Positions 9,539 to 18,940 are shown, counted from the stretch's first letter. The stretch is DNA of 64,000 nucleotides from Chromatocurvus halotolerans (GCF_004340525.1 NZ_SLWX01000003.1:310001-374000), one strand, 5' to 3'. Translations and numbers: made by a program. The notes: generated by a model from the letters alone, not told the origin.

Positions 9539-9580
9539 GCTGGCGCCTCTCTGTCAGAGTGCAGAACCCACCATGGGCGT

Positions 9581-9609
9581 TTATGACAATACAGCAGAAT
9601 ACGTGACAA
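9581..9609 (-). promoter_or_regulatory. Predicted sigma-70 promoter of the phasin-tetR unit
   Basis: On the minus strand TTGTCA (9609-9604) and TCATAA (9586-9581) are separated by 17 bp, about 45 bp upstream of the phasin start. The -35 box touches the terminator of the preceding gene. The -10 match is only moderate. Confidence 0.4.
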
Positions 9610-9632
9610 AAAAAAGGGGCCGCTAGGGCCCC
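9608..9632 (-). terminator. Rho-independent terminator after the second phasin gene
   Basis: A perfect 6-bp stem, GGGGCC/GGCCCC (9616-9621 with 9627-9632) with a 5-nt loop, is followed on the minus strand by eight T residues (9615-9608). It lies 40 bp beyond the stop of the phasin at 9673 and separates it from the next phasin gene. Confidence 0.88.
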
Positions 9633-9672
9633 TGGTGTCCAACAAGCGGACAATAAAACCGGGTTTCCGGTA

Positions 9673-10254
9673 TCACGCCGCCGAATTGAAGCTCACGGAT
9701 TCGCGCAGTTCGGAGAAGCGCTTGCGAACCTTGCCAAGGCGCGCTTCGAGCTGCTTGCGATCGGTGATGCTGGTGAATTCGAGGCGCGACAGGTCGATGT
9801 CGTCAATCGCGCTGAGAGCTTTTTTCTCGACTTTCTCACCGCGCTTCACCAGGTCGGCATACAGCTTGTCGGCTTTCTTGCGGCGGCTTTCGAGCTGGCT
9901 TTGGACCGTGCTGAACTGGTCCTGCACCTGGTCGAATGCCTTGCCATAGAAACCGAGGCTGGCGAGGAATGCGCCACGTGAGGCTTCGCGGGCCCGCGCT
10001 GCAATGTCGGGGGACGCCTTGCGTGCCGCGGTCTTGCGCGGTGCCGTCTTGCGTCTGGTGGTGGCCTTGCTGGCTGCGCTCTTGCTCGCGGCAGTTTTGC
10101 GAGCCGTGGTCTTGCGCGCCGCGGTCTTGCGTGTGGTTGCGCCGGTTGCCGCGGTTTTGCGAGCCGCAGTCTTGCGTGCGGCAGTCTTGCGCTTAGGCGC
10201 CGCTTTCGCGGGGCTTTCAGGGCTCTCAATTGTTGCGTTGGTTTCTTCGGCCAT
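9673..10254 (-). CDS. Phasin-like protein with long basic N-terminal histone-like tail
   Basis: A 193-aa protein. Residues about 16-80 are a low-complexity run of KTAARKTA / KTAASK-type repeats, very rich in Lys, Arg, Ala and Thr, like histone H1 or PhaF tails. Residues about 85-193 are a phasin-like helical region starting AREASRGAFLASLGFYGKAF and continuing with coiled-coil heptads. In PhaF of Pseudomonas the basic tail is C-terminal; here it is N-terminal. It likely binds both PHA granules and DNA. A strong AAGGAG lies before the ATG, and an intrinsic terminator follows. It could instead be a nucleoid protein unrelated to PHA. Confidence 0.8.
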   Translation of the reverse strand: MAEETNATIESPESPAKAAPKRKTAARKTAARKTAATGATTRKTAARKTTARKTAASKSAASKATTRRKTAPRKTAARKASPDIAARAREASRGAFLASLGFYGKAFDQVQDQFSTVQSQLESRRKKADKLYADLVKRGEKVEKKALSAIDDIDLSRLEFTSITDRKQLEARLGKVRKRFSELRESVSFNSAA

Positions 10255-10356
10255 GGTGTCTCTCCTTTTGCCTTTTGCGCAGCGAACCTGCTGCAGACGG
10301 GGAGAGAATAGTCATAAAAATTAGAGTAAACATACTAGTGGGCGAGGCTGCCCGTC

Positions 10357-11916
10357 TCAGTCGGCTTTTGGACCGGCCTTGACGATAGCCTCGGACACGT
10401 CGAACCGGCCGATGTTGTCCTGAAACAGGGCGGCGAGTTTTCGCGCCTGTTCGTCATAGGCCTCTGGATCGCCCCAGCTCGCGCGCGGATCCACATAGGC
10501 ATCGTCAACCCCCGGAATGTGCGTGGGGAAATCCAGGTTGAGAATGTCCAGGTGTCGGGTCTCGGCACCCAGCAAGGCACCGCTCTGTGCCGCTGCCACA
10601 ACCGCACGGGTCACGGGAATCGGGAAGCGTGAACCGGTGCCGCCGGGCGCGCCGGAGCCACCGGTCCAGCCGGTGTTGATCAGGTAGACCTGGCTGCCGA
10701 AGTCATCTATGCGCTTCATCAGCAGCTCGGCATAATCGCTTGCCGGGCGCGGCATGAACGGCGCTCCGAAACAGGTGGAAAAGGTCGGGTGTATGCCTGC
10801 GGCGGCGCCCACCTCCGTGGAACCGACGCGCGCGGTATAGCCGCTGAGAAAATGGAATGCGGCGGCTTCCTTGGAGAGAACCGCAATGGGTGGGAGCACG
10901 CCGGACACATCACAGGTGAGGAAGATCACGCACCTGGGTTCACCCGCAGCATTTTCGGGGACGCGTTTGCGGATATGTTCGAGCGGGTAACAGCAGCGAC
11001 CGTTCTCGGTGAGGCTGGTGTCGCTGTAATCGGCGTGGCCCTTCCCGTCAACGACCACGTTTTCGATAATGGCACCAAAGTTGATGGCATCCCAGATGAC
11101 CGGTTCGTTTTCACGGCTTAAATCGATTGTCTTGGCATAGCAGCCGCCCTCGAGGTTGAACACGGCGCCGCGGGTCCAGCCATGCTCATCATCGCCAATC
11201 AGGTGGCGGTCGGGGTCTGCCGAGAGCGTGGTCTTGCCTGTGCCGGAGAGACCAAAGAACAGGGTGGTATCGCCTGTATCGCCGACGTTGGCCGAGCAAT
11301 GCATTGCCATCACGTCTTTCTCGGGAAGCAGAAAGTTCTGCACCGAGAACATGGATTTCTTCATTTCCCCGCCGTACTGCATGCCGGCGATAAGAATCTT
11401 GCGCTGGCCAAAATTGATGATCACCGTGGCGTCCGAGTGCGTGCCGTCGCGCTCCGGGTGACAGACAAAACCGGGAGCATTCAGAACCGACCATTCCGGC
11501 TTGTGTCCGGCGTTGTACTGGGTCGGACGGATAAACATGTTGTAGCCGAAGAGTCCGTGCCAGGCCCATTCCGTGGTGACTTTCACCGGAAGGTAGTGAT
11601 CACTGTGGGCCCCGACGTGCAGGTGGGAGATAAATCGATCACATTTGCCGATATAGCTTTCCACTCTGTCCCACAGCGCGTCGAACTGGTCGGCATCGAA
11701 GGGACGATTGATGGCGCCCCAGTCGATGGCGTCCTCGCTGCTGGCTTCCCGGACAATATAGCGGTCGGCGGGAGAGCGCCCGGTGCGCTTGCCGGTCGTT
11801 ACCAGCAGTGCTCCGGTGTCCGCCAGCGTACCTTCGCCGCGGCGGATGGCATGTTCGATAAATTGAGCGGGCTCCAGGTCAATGAATTCCTGGGTGATCT
11901 CGTTGTCTCCGGTCAT
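10357..11916 (-). CDS. pckA: Phosphoenolpyruvate carboxykinase (ATP)
   Basis: A 519-aa gluconeogenic enzyme converting oxaloacetate and ATP to phosphoenolpyruvate and CO2. It has the Walker [15 protein letters not shown] around residues 230-243, the [14 protein letters not shown] substrate motif near residue 42, the metal-binding segment IGDDEHGW, and the [10 protein letters not shown] block. The length is normal. It lies downstream of hslO on the same strand, an arrangement also seen in Pseudomonas, with a 156-bp gap that leaves room for its own promoter. Confidence 0.97.
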   Translation of the reverse strand: MTGDNEITQEFIDLEPAQFIEHAIRRGEGTLADTGALLVTTGKRTGRSPADRYIVREASSEDAIDWGAINRPFDADQFDALWDRVESYIGKCDRFISHLHVGAHSDHYLPVKVTTEWAWHGLFGYNMFIRPTQYNAGHKPEWSVLNAPGFVCHPERDGTHSDATVIINFGQRKILIAGMQYGGEMKKSMFSVQNFLLPEKDVMAMHCSANVGDTGDTTLFFGLSGTGKTTLSADPDRHLIGDDEHGWTRGAVFNLEGGCYAKTIDLSRENEPVIWDAINFGAIIENVVVDGKGHADYSDTSLTENGRCCYPLEHIRKRVPENAAGEPRCVIFLTCDVSGVLPPIAVLSKEAAAFHFLSGYTARVGSTEVGAAAGIHPTFSTCFGAPFMPRPASDYAELLMKRIDDFGSQVYLINTGWTGGSGAPGGTGSRFPIPVTRAVVAAAQSGALLGAETRHLDILNLDFPTHIPGVDDAYVDPRASWGDPEAYDEQARKLAALFQDNIGRFDVSEAIVKAGPKAD

Positions 11917-12072
11917 CAGTAGATCCTGTATTACCTGCGGTCGTCGCCTGATGAGGGCGGCCGCAGCGTGGGCTGGAGGCTCTTGGAGGCCGGATTATGT
12001 CAGATTCCGCGGCGCCCCGCTAACCGCTGTGGAAGCCCGCTGCGCGCGGTATCACAGTTCCCGCACGGAGCG

Positions 12073-12984
12073 TCAGTGCAGGGTTTTGCCGCCGTCCGGC
12101 AGCAGCTCATCCGGTGCGAAAACGTAGCGCTGGTTACAGAACTCGCAATCCATGGTCACGCTGCCCTGCTCCTCGAGAATTGACGTGATTTCCGCCTCGC
12201 CGAGGCTTTCCAGCGCGCGGCGACTGCGATCGCGTGAGCAGCTGCAGTGAAACTGCAGGGATCGCGGATCAAACAGGCGAACCTGATCCTGATGATAGAG
12301 ACGGTACAGCAGATCAGCGCTGGAGAGTGACAGCAGTTCCTCTGCCGTTATGGTGGCCGCCAGTGCGCAGGCGTGCTGCCACTGCTGCTCGCGGATAACA
12401 GGGTCGGGCGCGACCTTGCTGGGGAGCTGCTGCAGGAGGAGACCGGCGGCCCTGCTGCCGTCGCAGGACAGCCAAAGCCGGGTATGTAATTGCTCTGACT
12501 GTTCGAAGTAAGCATCCAGGCACTCGGCGAGGGATGCCCCCGACAGCGGCACGATGCCCTGGTAGCGCTGTCCCTCACTGGGCTCGATCGTGATGGCCAG
12601 CTGGCCTTCGCCGACCAGTTCGTGGAACGCGCTTGCGGTGGCCTCCTCGGCGCCCCGGGCGATGGCGCGCACCTCCAGTGCGCTGGTGCACTCGGCCATC
12701 AGCAGCGGGATCTGTCCGCGGCTGCGTGCCTGAAGCGTCAGGCGGCCGTCGAACTTCAGTGTACTGCTGATCAGCACGGCAGCGGCCACAAACTCACCGA
12801 TGAGTCGCGCCACACCGGGGGCGTACTGGTGATTGTCCAGGATGCCGCGCAGTGCCGCATCGAGATAAGCGGTCTCGCCGCGGATGTCCGCCTCATCAAA
12901 CAGGAAGCGGCGTGATGTATCCGGCGCTGTATGTGTCGGGTTCTGGCTGTCGATCTCGTTGTCCATGGCCATAGTGTACTGCAT
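12073..12984 (-). CDS. hslO: Hsp33 redox-regulated chaperone
   Basis: A 303-aa holdase that is activated when its zinc centre is oxidised. The C-terminal zinc motif is present as FHCSCSRD and MDCEFCNQRY (CxC plus CxxC). The core contains LIGEFVAAAVLISSTLKFDG and GYxG-like surroundings typical of the family. Several near-in-frame ATGs exist (12984, 12972, 12966); the first directly follows GGGAG with little space, so a later one may be used. It is divergent from the EamA transporter, with only about 60 bp between the starts. Confidence 0.95.
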   Translation of the reverse strand: MQYTMAMDNEIDSQNPTHTAPDTSRRFLFDEADIRGETAYLDAALRGILDNHQYAPGVARLIGEFVAAAVLISSTLKFDGRLTLQARSRGQIPLLMAECTSALEVRAIARGAEEATASAFHELVGEGQLAITIEPSEGQRYQGIVPLSGASLAECLDAYFEQSEQLHTRLWLSCDGSRAAGLLLQQLPSKVAPDPVIREQQWQHACALAATITAEELLSLSSADLLYRLYHQDQVRLFDPRSLQFHCSCSRDRSRRALESLGEAEITSILEEQGSVTMDCEFCNQRYVFAPDELLPDGGKTLH

Positions 12985-13046
12985 TTCTCCCGCGTCGCAG
13001 GCGTCTTCCCTGTGCTACATTGCCTCCCTCGAGCGGCGGGGGCGCC

Positions 13047-13922
13047 ATGAACACAACCTTTCTGTATATCTACACGGTGCTTGTCTGGGGGTCGACGTGG
13101 ATCGCCATCAAGTACCAGCTCGGCGATATCTCGCCGATGGTTTCCATCGCGCATCGCAGCGGTCTGTCGGCACTGCTGATGCTCGCGGTGATGCTGCCGG
13201 CACGTCGGCTGACCCGTCTTAGCCCCAGGGATCATCTGTTTGTTCTCGCCCAGGGCCTGAGCATGTTTTCGGTGAATTACCTGTTTATCTACGCAGCGGC
13301 AGGCGAGCTCACCAGCGGTCTGATTGCCGTGGTGTTCTCGACCATGGTCATCCTGAATATCATCAACGGTGCGCTGTTCATGGGGGTTCCCGTCAGCGGT
13401 GCGGTGGTCGTGGGCGCCGTGCTTGGCCTGGTGGGCATGGCCTGCGTGTTTCTGCCGGAGCTGCGGGCGCTGGACTTTTCCCCGGCGGCGGTGCGCGCGC
13501 TGGTGCTGTGTGCGCTGGGCACTCTCTGTGCCTCCGCGGGCAATATCATCGCCGTACGCAATCACCGCCAGAAGCTGCCCGTGCTGACCTGCAATGTCTG
13601 GGGCATGTTTTACGGCAGCCTTGCCCTGTACCTCCTCGCCGGGTTGCGGGGCGAGACTATCGGTATTGCCTGGACGGCGGAATATATCGGCTCTTTGCTA
13701 TACCTTTCCGTTTTCGGGTCAGTGCTCGCGTTCTGGGCCTATGTCACACTGATCGGCCGCATCGGCCCCGATCGGGCATCCTACACAACGCTGCTTTTTC
13801 CGATCGTTGCGCTGTTGATATCGACCGTGCTGGAGGGATTCCAGTGGACGCTGTGGGCGCTGGTCGGCCTGTGTCTGGTATTGTCGGGCAACTGGATCGC
13901 CATGCGCCGCAATCGCGTCTGA
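13047..13922 (+). CDS. EamA/DMT family transporter
   Basis: A 291-aa inner-membrane protein with about ten transmembrane helices in two EamA repeats. The opening TVLVWGSTWIAIKYQLG is the classic first helix of the drug/metabolite transporter superfamily. The ATG at 13047 starts directly at that helix; an upstream ATG at 13020 would add a polar, unlikely nonapeptide. The substrate is unknown (amino acids or other metabolites in relatives). Confidence 0.87.
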   Translation: MNTTFLYIYTVLVWGSTWIAIKYQLGDISPMVSIAHRSGLSALLMLAVMLPARRLTRLSPRDHLFVLAQGLSMFSVNYLFIYAAAGELTSGLIAVVFSTMVILNIINGALFMGVPVSGAVVVGAVLGLVGMACVFLPELRALDFSPAAVRALVLCALGTLCASAGNIIAVRNHRQKLPVLTCNVWGMFYGSLALYLLAGLRGETIGIAWTAEYIGSLLYLSVFGSVLAFWAYVTLIGRIGPDRASYTTLLFPIVALLISTVLEGFQWTLWALVGLCLVLSGNWIAMRRNRV

Positions 13923-13968
13923 TCAACGTTTTCTGACGGGGCCCGGATAGCCCCGGGGAGAGACAAGC

Positions 13969-14247
13969 ATGTCCGAATTTCGCCTGAGCAAGACACACAA
14001 CATGTCGCGGGAGGACTTGCGCGACACGGCGCGCGCACTGGCGGATCGCCTGGAGGCACAGCATGGCCTGCGGTCCACCTGGCAGGGAGATGACGTGGTT
14101 GCGGTGAAGGGCTCGGGTCTCGATGCGCGTCTGGAGATCGATGACCGGCAGATAGCAGTCAACGTCAAGCTGAGTCTTCTGGCGTCCCCATTTCAGGGCA
14201 AACTGCGGGCCGAAATACAGCGCTATCTCGACGACAACATCCGTTGA
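13969..14247 (+). CDS. Polyhydroxyalkanoic acid system family protein
   Basis: A 92-aa protein matching the small PHA_gran_rgn family (MSEFRLSKTHNMSREDLRDTA... and a C-terminal FQGKLRAEIQRYLDDNI). In Pseudomonas and relatives this gene accompanies phasin genes. Its molecular role is not known. Here it is about 4 kb from the phasin/TetR genes. Its TGA directly abuts the stop of the convergent patatin gene with no base between. Confidence 0.85.
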   Translation: MSEFRLSKTHNMSREDLRDTARALADRLEAQHGLRSTWQGDDVVAVKGSGLDARLEIDDRQIAVNVKLSLLASPFQGKLRAEIQRYLDDNIR

Positions 14248-15318
14248 TCACGGGACAGGCGCGACCACCACACCGCGCAGGGGATCGCTGCCGTCGACCA
14301 GCGCCGCCAGCTCTTCCGCCAGAGCCTCGCCGCGCTGCAGGCAGATCTCCCAGTTGGCAATGCGCTGCTCCGGGGTAAAGCGCTTGAAGTCGCTGCGGTC
14401 GGGTATTTTTCCTGCGGGCAGGCTGGCGACAAAAGTGGGGTGTGGATTCAGCAGCACCAGATTATCGATCGCTCCGGGACGGGTGTGGCGCTTGCGCAGG
14501 CCCTTGTCGAACCAGCCGGGCACAATCGCGGACGAGAAATGCGGAAACAGGATGAGACCCGCATCCGCGTAATGTTTCAGGTCAAAGTGATAGTCGATGA
14601 CGCCGCCGTCCCAGTACTGGCCGGGCGGCGCCTGGGGGATGTCGCGCACGCCGTTAAGCAACAGAGGAATGGAAGCCGTCGCCAGCAGCACGTCTTCGGC
14701 ATTCTGCGCCGTCAGCGGCGCGCGGTGGGTATCGAAATCATCCAGAGCGAGCCCGGGCAGGGCAGCGGCCTCACTCGAGAACAGCACCCGCTGGAACGCC
14801 CGCTGCAGCAGGCTGCGGTTGAGCGTGTTGCCGGCGGCGGCGCTGGCCAGGCCCAGGGGTAGCAGCAGCGGGTGGCGCGTGGCGCAGGCGCCGCGGCCTC
14901 GCGCCGTGACGACATGCTCCCGGATTCGCGGGTGGCCGGCGACGTGCATCGCGCCGTGCTCGCCGAGAATGCATCGCAGGATACCGCGGCTGGCTGCGGT
15001 GATCTCGTCACTATCGGGCCGCCGGCTGTAGTTCTGATGGATATAGGCATGGGCGAAGCGGTCCAGCGCTGCCGCCGGGTCAGGCTGGACCAGACAGGCA
15101 TGGCGCCAGGCGCCGATGGACGAGCCGAGAGTCGCCAGGGGCTGTGACGAGCGCTGCAGAAAATCGCCGAACAGAAAGCGGTCCAGCGCTGCCAGCACAA
15201 ACCACTTCGGGCCGCCGGACGCCCCCAGCAGCAGGCTGAACTGCTCCGCCGACCAGCCATCCCGGGCCAGCCGGCGAGCAGCCTCCCTGCCGGCGAAAAC
15301 CTGCAGGGCTTCAGCCAC
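14248..15318 (-). CDS. Patatin-like phospholipase/lipase
   Basis: A 356-aa predicted serine acyl hydrolase. The oxyanion element is GASGGPKW near residue 32, the nucleophile Ser is in GSSIGAWR (GxSxG) near 65, and the catalytic Asp is in DGGVIDYH near 240. All three patatin motifs are therefore intact. No signal peptide is seen, so it may act in the cytosol. Its start overlaps the end of the AraC-type regulator by 8 bp, so they form one unit. Given the PHA protein next door, a role in lipid or PHA turnover is possible but not shown. Confidence 0.87.
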   Translation of the reverse strand: MAEALQVFAGREAARRLARDGWSAEQFSLLLGASGGPKWFVLAALDRFLFGDFLQRSSQPLATLGSSIGAWRHACLVQPDPAAALDRFAHAYIHQNYSRRPDSDEITAASRGILRCILGEHGAMHVAGHPRIREHVVTARGRGACATRHPLLLPLGLASAAAGNTLNRSLLQRAFQRVLFSSEAAALPGLALDDFDTHRAPLTAQNAEDVLLATASIPLLLNGVRDIPQAPPGQYWDGGVIDYHFDLKHYADAGLILFPHFSSAIVPGWFDKGLRKRHTRPGAIDNLVLLNPHPTFVASLPAGKIPDRSDFKRFTPEQRIANWEICLQRGEALAEELAALVDGSDPLRGVVVAPVP

Positions 15319-16339
15319 GTTGACGCACCTCTGCCGGCGTGACCCCGGTCCATTTGCGATAGGCGCGGCGGAAATTCGAGGGGTCGCTGAAGCCGATCAT
15401 GTAGGCGATCGACGCCAGCGGCAGACGTGTGTTTTTCAGGTAGCGGGTCGCATGCTCGGCGCGCACGCTGTCCAGGAGTGGCTGAAACGATGCGCCCTCT
15501 GCGTCCAGCCGTCGGCGCAGGGTCCGGGGGCTGGTATTGAGCATGCGTGCGACCTGCGGCATCTGCGGATACTGCCCCTCCAGCTTACGCAACAGACTGA
15601 GAATCTGCGCGACCACGGAGTCAGTGCCTTCCAGGTCGGTGAGCAGGCGCGCACACTCTTCTTCATAGAGCTCGCGCAGCGCAGGATTGGACGACGGCAG
15701 TGGCGTATCGCCGAGCCGTCGATCAAAGCAGATGCGCTGGTGGCTGCAGTTGAAGTGAACGCTGTTGCTGCCGAACAACGCGCGGTAGGTCTCGCCGTGG
15801 GCCGGCTCGGGATAGGGGAAATCGACCCGCAGTATGAAGTCGCTGCGGCTGAGCAGGCCGCGCAGCGTGTTCAGCATGGCGGCAGCCATGAGTTCCGCGC
15901 CAAACACTTCCATTGCCGGATCCGGTGCGGCGACGGTGGTCAATCGATAGTCCTCATCCGTGAGTTCCAGCGACAGCTCGAGCTCCGGCGACAGCAGGTG
16001 GTAGTACTTCATGAACAGGTCCAGCGCCTCGTGCAGGTCCTGGCAGGTCATGAATGCCTGGCCGAGAACGGCGTGGGCGCTCAGGTTGAGGCGCTCGCCG
16101 AGGTGCAGACCCAGCGCGGGATCCCGGGTGAGTGCCTGCGCGTTGACAACCAGCTGCATGAAATCACTCTGGCTGACGCGAGCGCCGACGCTCTGCATGC
16201 CGCTGGCCGCCAGGCTGGTTCCTGACAGAATGGCGGATAGCGGATGTCCCTGGCGTCGAACGAGATCGACCAGAATCAGGGCGTACTGTGCAGGCGTGCT
16301 GGCGCGGGACATGTCCCATTTGGCCATAAATGACTGCAT
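15311..16339 (-). CDS. AraC family transcriptional regulator, OruR/arabinose-binding-like
   Basis: A 342-aa regulator. The N-terminal ~200 residues match the arabinose-binding-like domain of OruR-type regulators. The C-terminus has the two AraC helix-turn-helix units: VARMLNTSPRTLRRRLDAEG and ASIAYMIGFSDPSNFRRAYRKWTGVTP. It begins 82 bp from the divergently oriented ferritin-like gene, which makes that gene a likely target. The patatin gene follows and overlaps it. Confidence 0.9.
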   Translation of the reverse strand: MQSFMAKWDMSRASTPAQYALILVDLVRRQGHPLSAILSGTSLAASGMQSVGARVSQSDFMQLVVNAQALTRDPALGLHLGERLNLSAHAVLGQAFMTCQDLHEALDLFMKYYHLLSPELELSLELTDEDYRLTTVAAPDPAMEVFGAELMAAAMLNTLRGLLSRSDFILRVDFPYPEPAHGETYRALFGSNSVHFNCSHQRICFDRRLGDTPLPSSNPALRELYEEECARLLTDLEGTDSVVAQILSLLRKLEGQYPQMPQVARMLNTSPRTLRRRLDAEGASFQPLLDSVRAEHATRYLKNTRLPLASIAYMIGFSDPSNFRRAYRKWTGVTPAEVRQRG

Positions 16340-16421
16340 ATTGACAAGACTTCACCTTGTTGCCCTGACGGGCGAGGCGCATAGTCAATCGTCGAACAAT
16401 GCCATAACAGGAGACAAGGCC

Positions 16422-17612
16422 ATGAAAATCCAGTGGGAAGACCAGGCGCCGCGCAAGATCCAGCACTTTGCCGGGGCGGATTACCCGAAGGAGAATCCCG
16501 ATCTTGAGGATCTGCTGACCAGTGATCAGGTGGATTATATTGCCGAGATCTTCCAGACGCCTCTGACCGGCTCCTACAACTGGGATTACACCGTACAGGA
16601 CAATCGCATCAAGAAGCTGTACGACCTCGGCAAGCAGCTGAACTGGGACCCGGAAATGGACATCGACTGGGATCGCCCCTGGCCGGAGGAGCACCAGTCC
16701 CCGGAGCTGATGAACCTGCACGAGTATCCGCCTTATCTCGCCATGGATCAGAAGACCCGCGATGAATTCTGGCTGCACATGAATGCCTGGAGCCTGTCCC
16801 AGTTCCTGCACGGCGAACAGGGCGCGCTACTGGTGGCATCCCAGCTGTGCTCCTGTGCGCCAACGCTGAATGCGAAGCTGTATGCGGCGTCCCAGACCTT
16901 CGATGAGGCGCGTCACGTCGAGGTGTTCAACAAGTACCTGCAGAAGCGCATCGGCGTGATGTACCCCATCAACACGCATCTTAAGAGCATTATTGACAAG
17001 ATTCTCACCGATCCACGCTGGGACATGAAGTTCATCGGCATGCAGATCGTGATCGAGGGCCTGGCGCTGTCGGCATTCAACACCACGCGGGAGACCACGC
17101 CGGACCCCGTCCTCAAGGACGTCGTGTATCTGGTCACCCGGGACGAGGCGCGCCACGTGACTTTCGGCGTGAATTACCTGGAGGAGTTCGTCAAGACGCT
17201 GACGGATGAGGAGCGAGAGGAGCGCGCTCAGTTTGCCTATGAGGCCTGTGTGGTCAGCCGCGAGCGGCTGGTGGCAACCGACGTGTTCCAGCACTTCGGC
17301 TGGGACGTTGAGGAAGCGCGCAAGCAGGTTCTCGAGGGGTTTGTCATGTCGACCTTCCGCAACCTGCTGTTCCAGCGCGTGATTCCCAATCTGAACCGCA
17401 TCGGTCTGCTCACGGATCGCATACGGCCGAAGTTCGAGGAGCTGGGCATTCTCGAATTCGAGAATCTGGCAACCGATGGCGATATCGACTGGACGGCTCT
17501 GGAGCGCCCGCTGGATACCGCCGAAGCGCAGTCCCACGAGCAGAGCATGCTCGCGGCGTTTGCCGATGCGCATGCGGCGGACCAGGAAAAGAAGGCGGTT
17601 GCCCAGGGCTGA
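16422..17612 (+). CDS. Ferritin-like di-iron domain protein, putative oxygenase/oxidase
   Basis: A 396-aa protein whose ATG at 16422 follows CAGGAG at proper spacing; the open frame continues upstream to 16011 but only as the antisense of the AraC gene. It has a four-helix carboxylate di-iron pattern: Glu in HGEQGALL, ExxH in DEARHVEVF, Glu in VIEGLALSAF, and a second ExxH in DEARHVTFG. Such proteins include N-oxygenases, fatty-acid desaturases and R2-like oxidases. The sequence is not enough to choose the substrate. The divergent AraC gene is a likely regulator. Confidence 0.82.
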   Translation: MKIQWEDQAPRKIQHFAGADYPKENPDLEDLLTSDQVDYIAEIFQTPLTGSYNWDYTVQDNRIKKLYDLGKQLNWDPEMDIDWDRPWPEEHQSPELMNLHEYPPYLAMDQKTRDEFWLHMNAWSLSQFLHGEQGALLVASQLCSCAPTLNAKLYAASQTFDEARHVEVFNKYLQKRIGVMYPINTHLKSIIDKILTDPRWDMKFIGMQIVIEGLALSAFNTTRETTPDPVLKDVVYLVTRDEARHVTFGVNYLEEFVKTLTDEEREERAQFAYEACVVSRERLVATDVFQHFGWDVEEARKQVLEGFVMSTFRNLLFQRVIPNLNRIGLLTDRIRPKFEELGILEFENLATDGDIDWTALERPLDTAEAQSHEQSMLAAFADAHAADQEKKAVAQG

Positions 17613-17624
17613 AAGGGCGCCGTC

Positions 17625-18419
17625 TCACTCCCGGCGGATTTTTTCCTCGAAGAAGCTGTAGCCGATAGTCTCGGGAATCTGTACGAAGGTCTCGTTGCCG
17701 CGCTTGACCAGGCGCGGGGCCACCGTGATGACAGGCGCTTCGGCTGCCATCTGCAGGTGCTCCGCCGGGGCGCGGTTACCGCACAGACGGTGCAGTATGG
17801 CGCGGGTCGGGAAGAGCATTCTGTAGCGCCCCTGTGTACTCCCCGTGATCGCATCCTCGGGACGGATCCATACAGACGCTACCGATTCCCTGCCATCGTG
17901 CGTGTCTTCCTGCGAACTGGGTGCCTCGGCGAGGAAAAACTGCGTGTCAAAACGTCGTGGCATGACGTCTGGCGTTATCCAGTGCGCGAAGTGCACCAGG
18001 TCGCCTAACGCCGGTCGCAGAGATTCCCGGTAAAGCAATTCCTGAAAGTTCTGTTCACCGCGGTTCAGCCGCCGCCGGTCTTCATCCAGTCTGCGAAGCC
18101 ATTCGCCACTGACCCGTTCACGGCAGCCGGGCAGGCGCGCCAGCATCAACCCGCATTCTTCGAAGGTTTCGCGAATTGCCGCAATCTTTGCCGCCCGGAG
18201 CGGATCGTCAATATCCGGGTCATCAATTGCCGCAGTGAGTGCGGACTCGCTGTCCTGGGGTTCCAGTTTACCGCCGGGAAACACCAGCGCCCCGCCGGCA
18301 AACGCCATGTCGCTGTGGCGAACCTGCATGAGAACTTCCGTGTCCTGCCCTGCGGCGCGCAGCAGAATGAGCGTTGCAGCAGGTTCCGGCGTGGCCTTGG
18401 GGGAGCTGCTCTCGGTCAT
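17625..18419 (-). CDS. Nudix hydrolase with split Nudix box, NUDT19-like
   Basis: A 264-aa protein. The Nudix box is interrupted: FPGGKLEPQD is followed by about 20 extra residues before REtFEECGLML (read as RETFEECGLML). An insertion at this point is typical of the NUDT19/acyl-CoA-diphosphatase-like group, so the substrate may be a CoA ester rather than a nucleotide sugar. This is inference. It ends 12 bp from the convergent ferritin-like gene. Confidence 0.85.
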   Translation of the reverse strand: MTESSSPKATPEPAATLILLRAAGQDTEVLMQVRHSDMAFAGGALVFPGGKLEPQDSESALTAAIDDPDIDDPLRAAKIAAIRETFEECGLMLARLPGCRERVSGEWLRRLDEDRRRLNRGEQNFQELLYRESLRPALGDLVHFAHWITPDVMPRRFDTQFFLAEAPSSQEDTHDGRESVASVWIRPEDAITGSTQGRYRMLFPTRAILHRLCGNRAPAEHLQMAAEAPVITVAPRLVKRGNETFVQIPETIGYSFFEEKIRRE

Positions 18420-18470
18420 GAGCGGAGTTGCGCGGGAGATGTGGTGAGGGCTGTCGGCATCTGAAAAGAA

Positions 18471-18503
18471 AAAGGCCAGTCATCCCAGGAATAACCGGCC
18501 TTT
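18471..18503 (-). terminator. Rho-independent terminator on the rpsT side
   Basis: AAAGGCC (18471-18477) pairs with GGCCTTT (18497-18503). On the minus strand the stem is followed by a T-rich tract (CTTTTTCTTTTC). It lies about 100 bp downstream of rpsT and upstream of the Nudix gene. Confidence 0.75.
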
Positions 18504-18601
18504 CTCAAGCGCTGTAAGGGCTGTTGCGGGGCGATTCCTGGCGCCCTTCCGGCGCTGTTCCATCTGCGCACGGCTGCGCGGTGGAAGCTGGCCCCGGCCG
18601 A

Positions 18602-18868
18602 TCAGGCGGCGAGTTTCTTGACCTGCGCGTTCAGCCGGCTTTTGTGTCGTGCGGCCTTGTTCTTGTGGATGATGCCCTTGTCGGCCATGCGGTCGATGAC
18701 CGGAACCGCCTTGTCATAGGCGGCACGCGCCTGCTCGGCGTTGCCTTCCTTGATGGCGGCAATGACGCGCTTGATCTGAGTGCGCACCAGCGAACGGAGA
18801 CTGGCGTTGTGCAGGCGGCGCTTGTCGTTCTGACGGGCACGCTTTCTGGCCTGGGGAGAATTTGCCAC
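18602..18868 (-). CDS. rpsT: 30S ribosomal protein S20
   Basis: An 88-aa, highly basic protein ([21 protein letters not shown]...), full length for S20, which binds 16S rRNA in the small subunit. The start codon is GTG (18868-18866) behind GAGG. In E. coli rpsT begins with UUG and the weak start takes part in autoregulation, so a non-AUG start here may serve the same purpose; that is inference. A strong promoter lies at 18907-18935. Confidence 0.97.
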   Translation of the reverse strand: MANSPQARKRARQNDKRRLHNASLRSLVRTQIKRVIAAIKEGNAEQARAAYDKAVPVIDRMADKGIIHKNKAARHKSRLNAQVKKLAA

Positions 18869-18906
18869 GGTTAAGCCTCGATAACTATCAAAAAATGGGA
18901 GCGCGG

Positions 18907-18935
18907 ATTATTCACATAGCAGGTATCATTGTCAA
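18907..18935 (-). promoter_or_regulatory. Strong sigma-70 promoter of rpsT
   Basis: Minus strand: TTGACA (18935-18930), 17-bp spacer, AATAAT (18912-18907), about 40 bp ahead of the S20 start. A tandem repeat begins only 5 bp upstream of the -35 box. Confidence 0.75.
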
Positions 18936-18940
18936 CCAGT

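Noticed and set aside
16011-16421. N-terminal extension of the ferritin-like protein
   Set aside because: It is the antisense of the AraC gene and a good ribosome binding site precedes ATG 16422.
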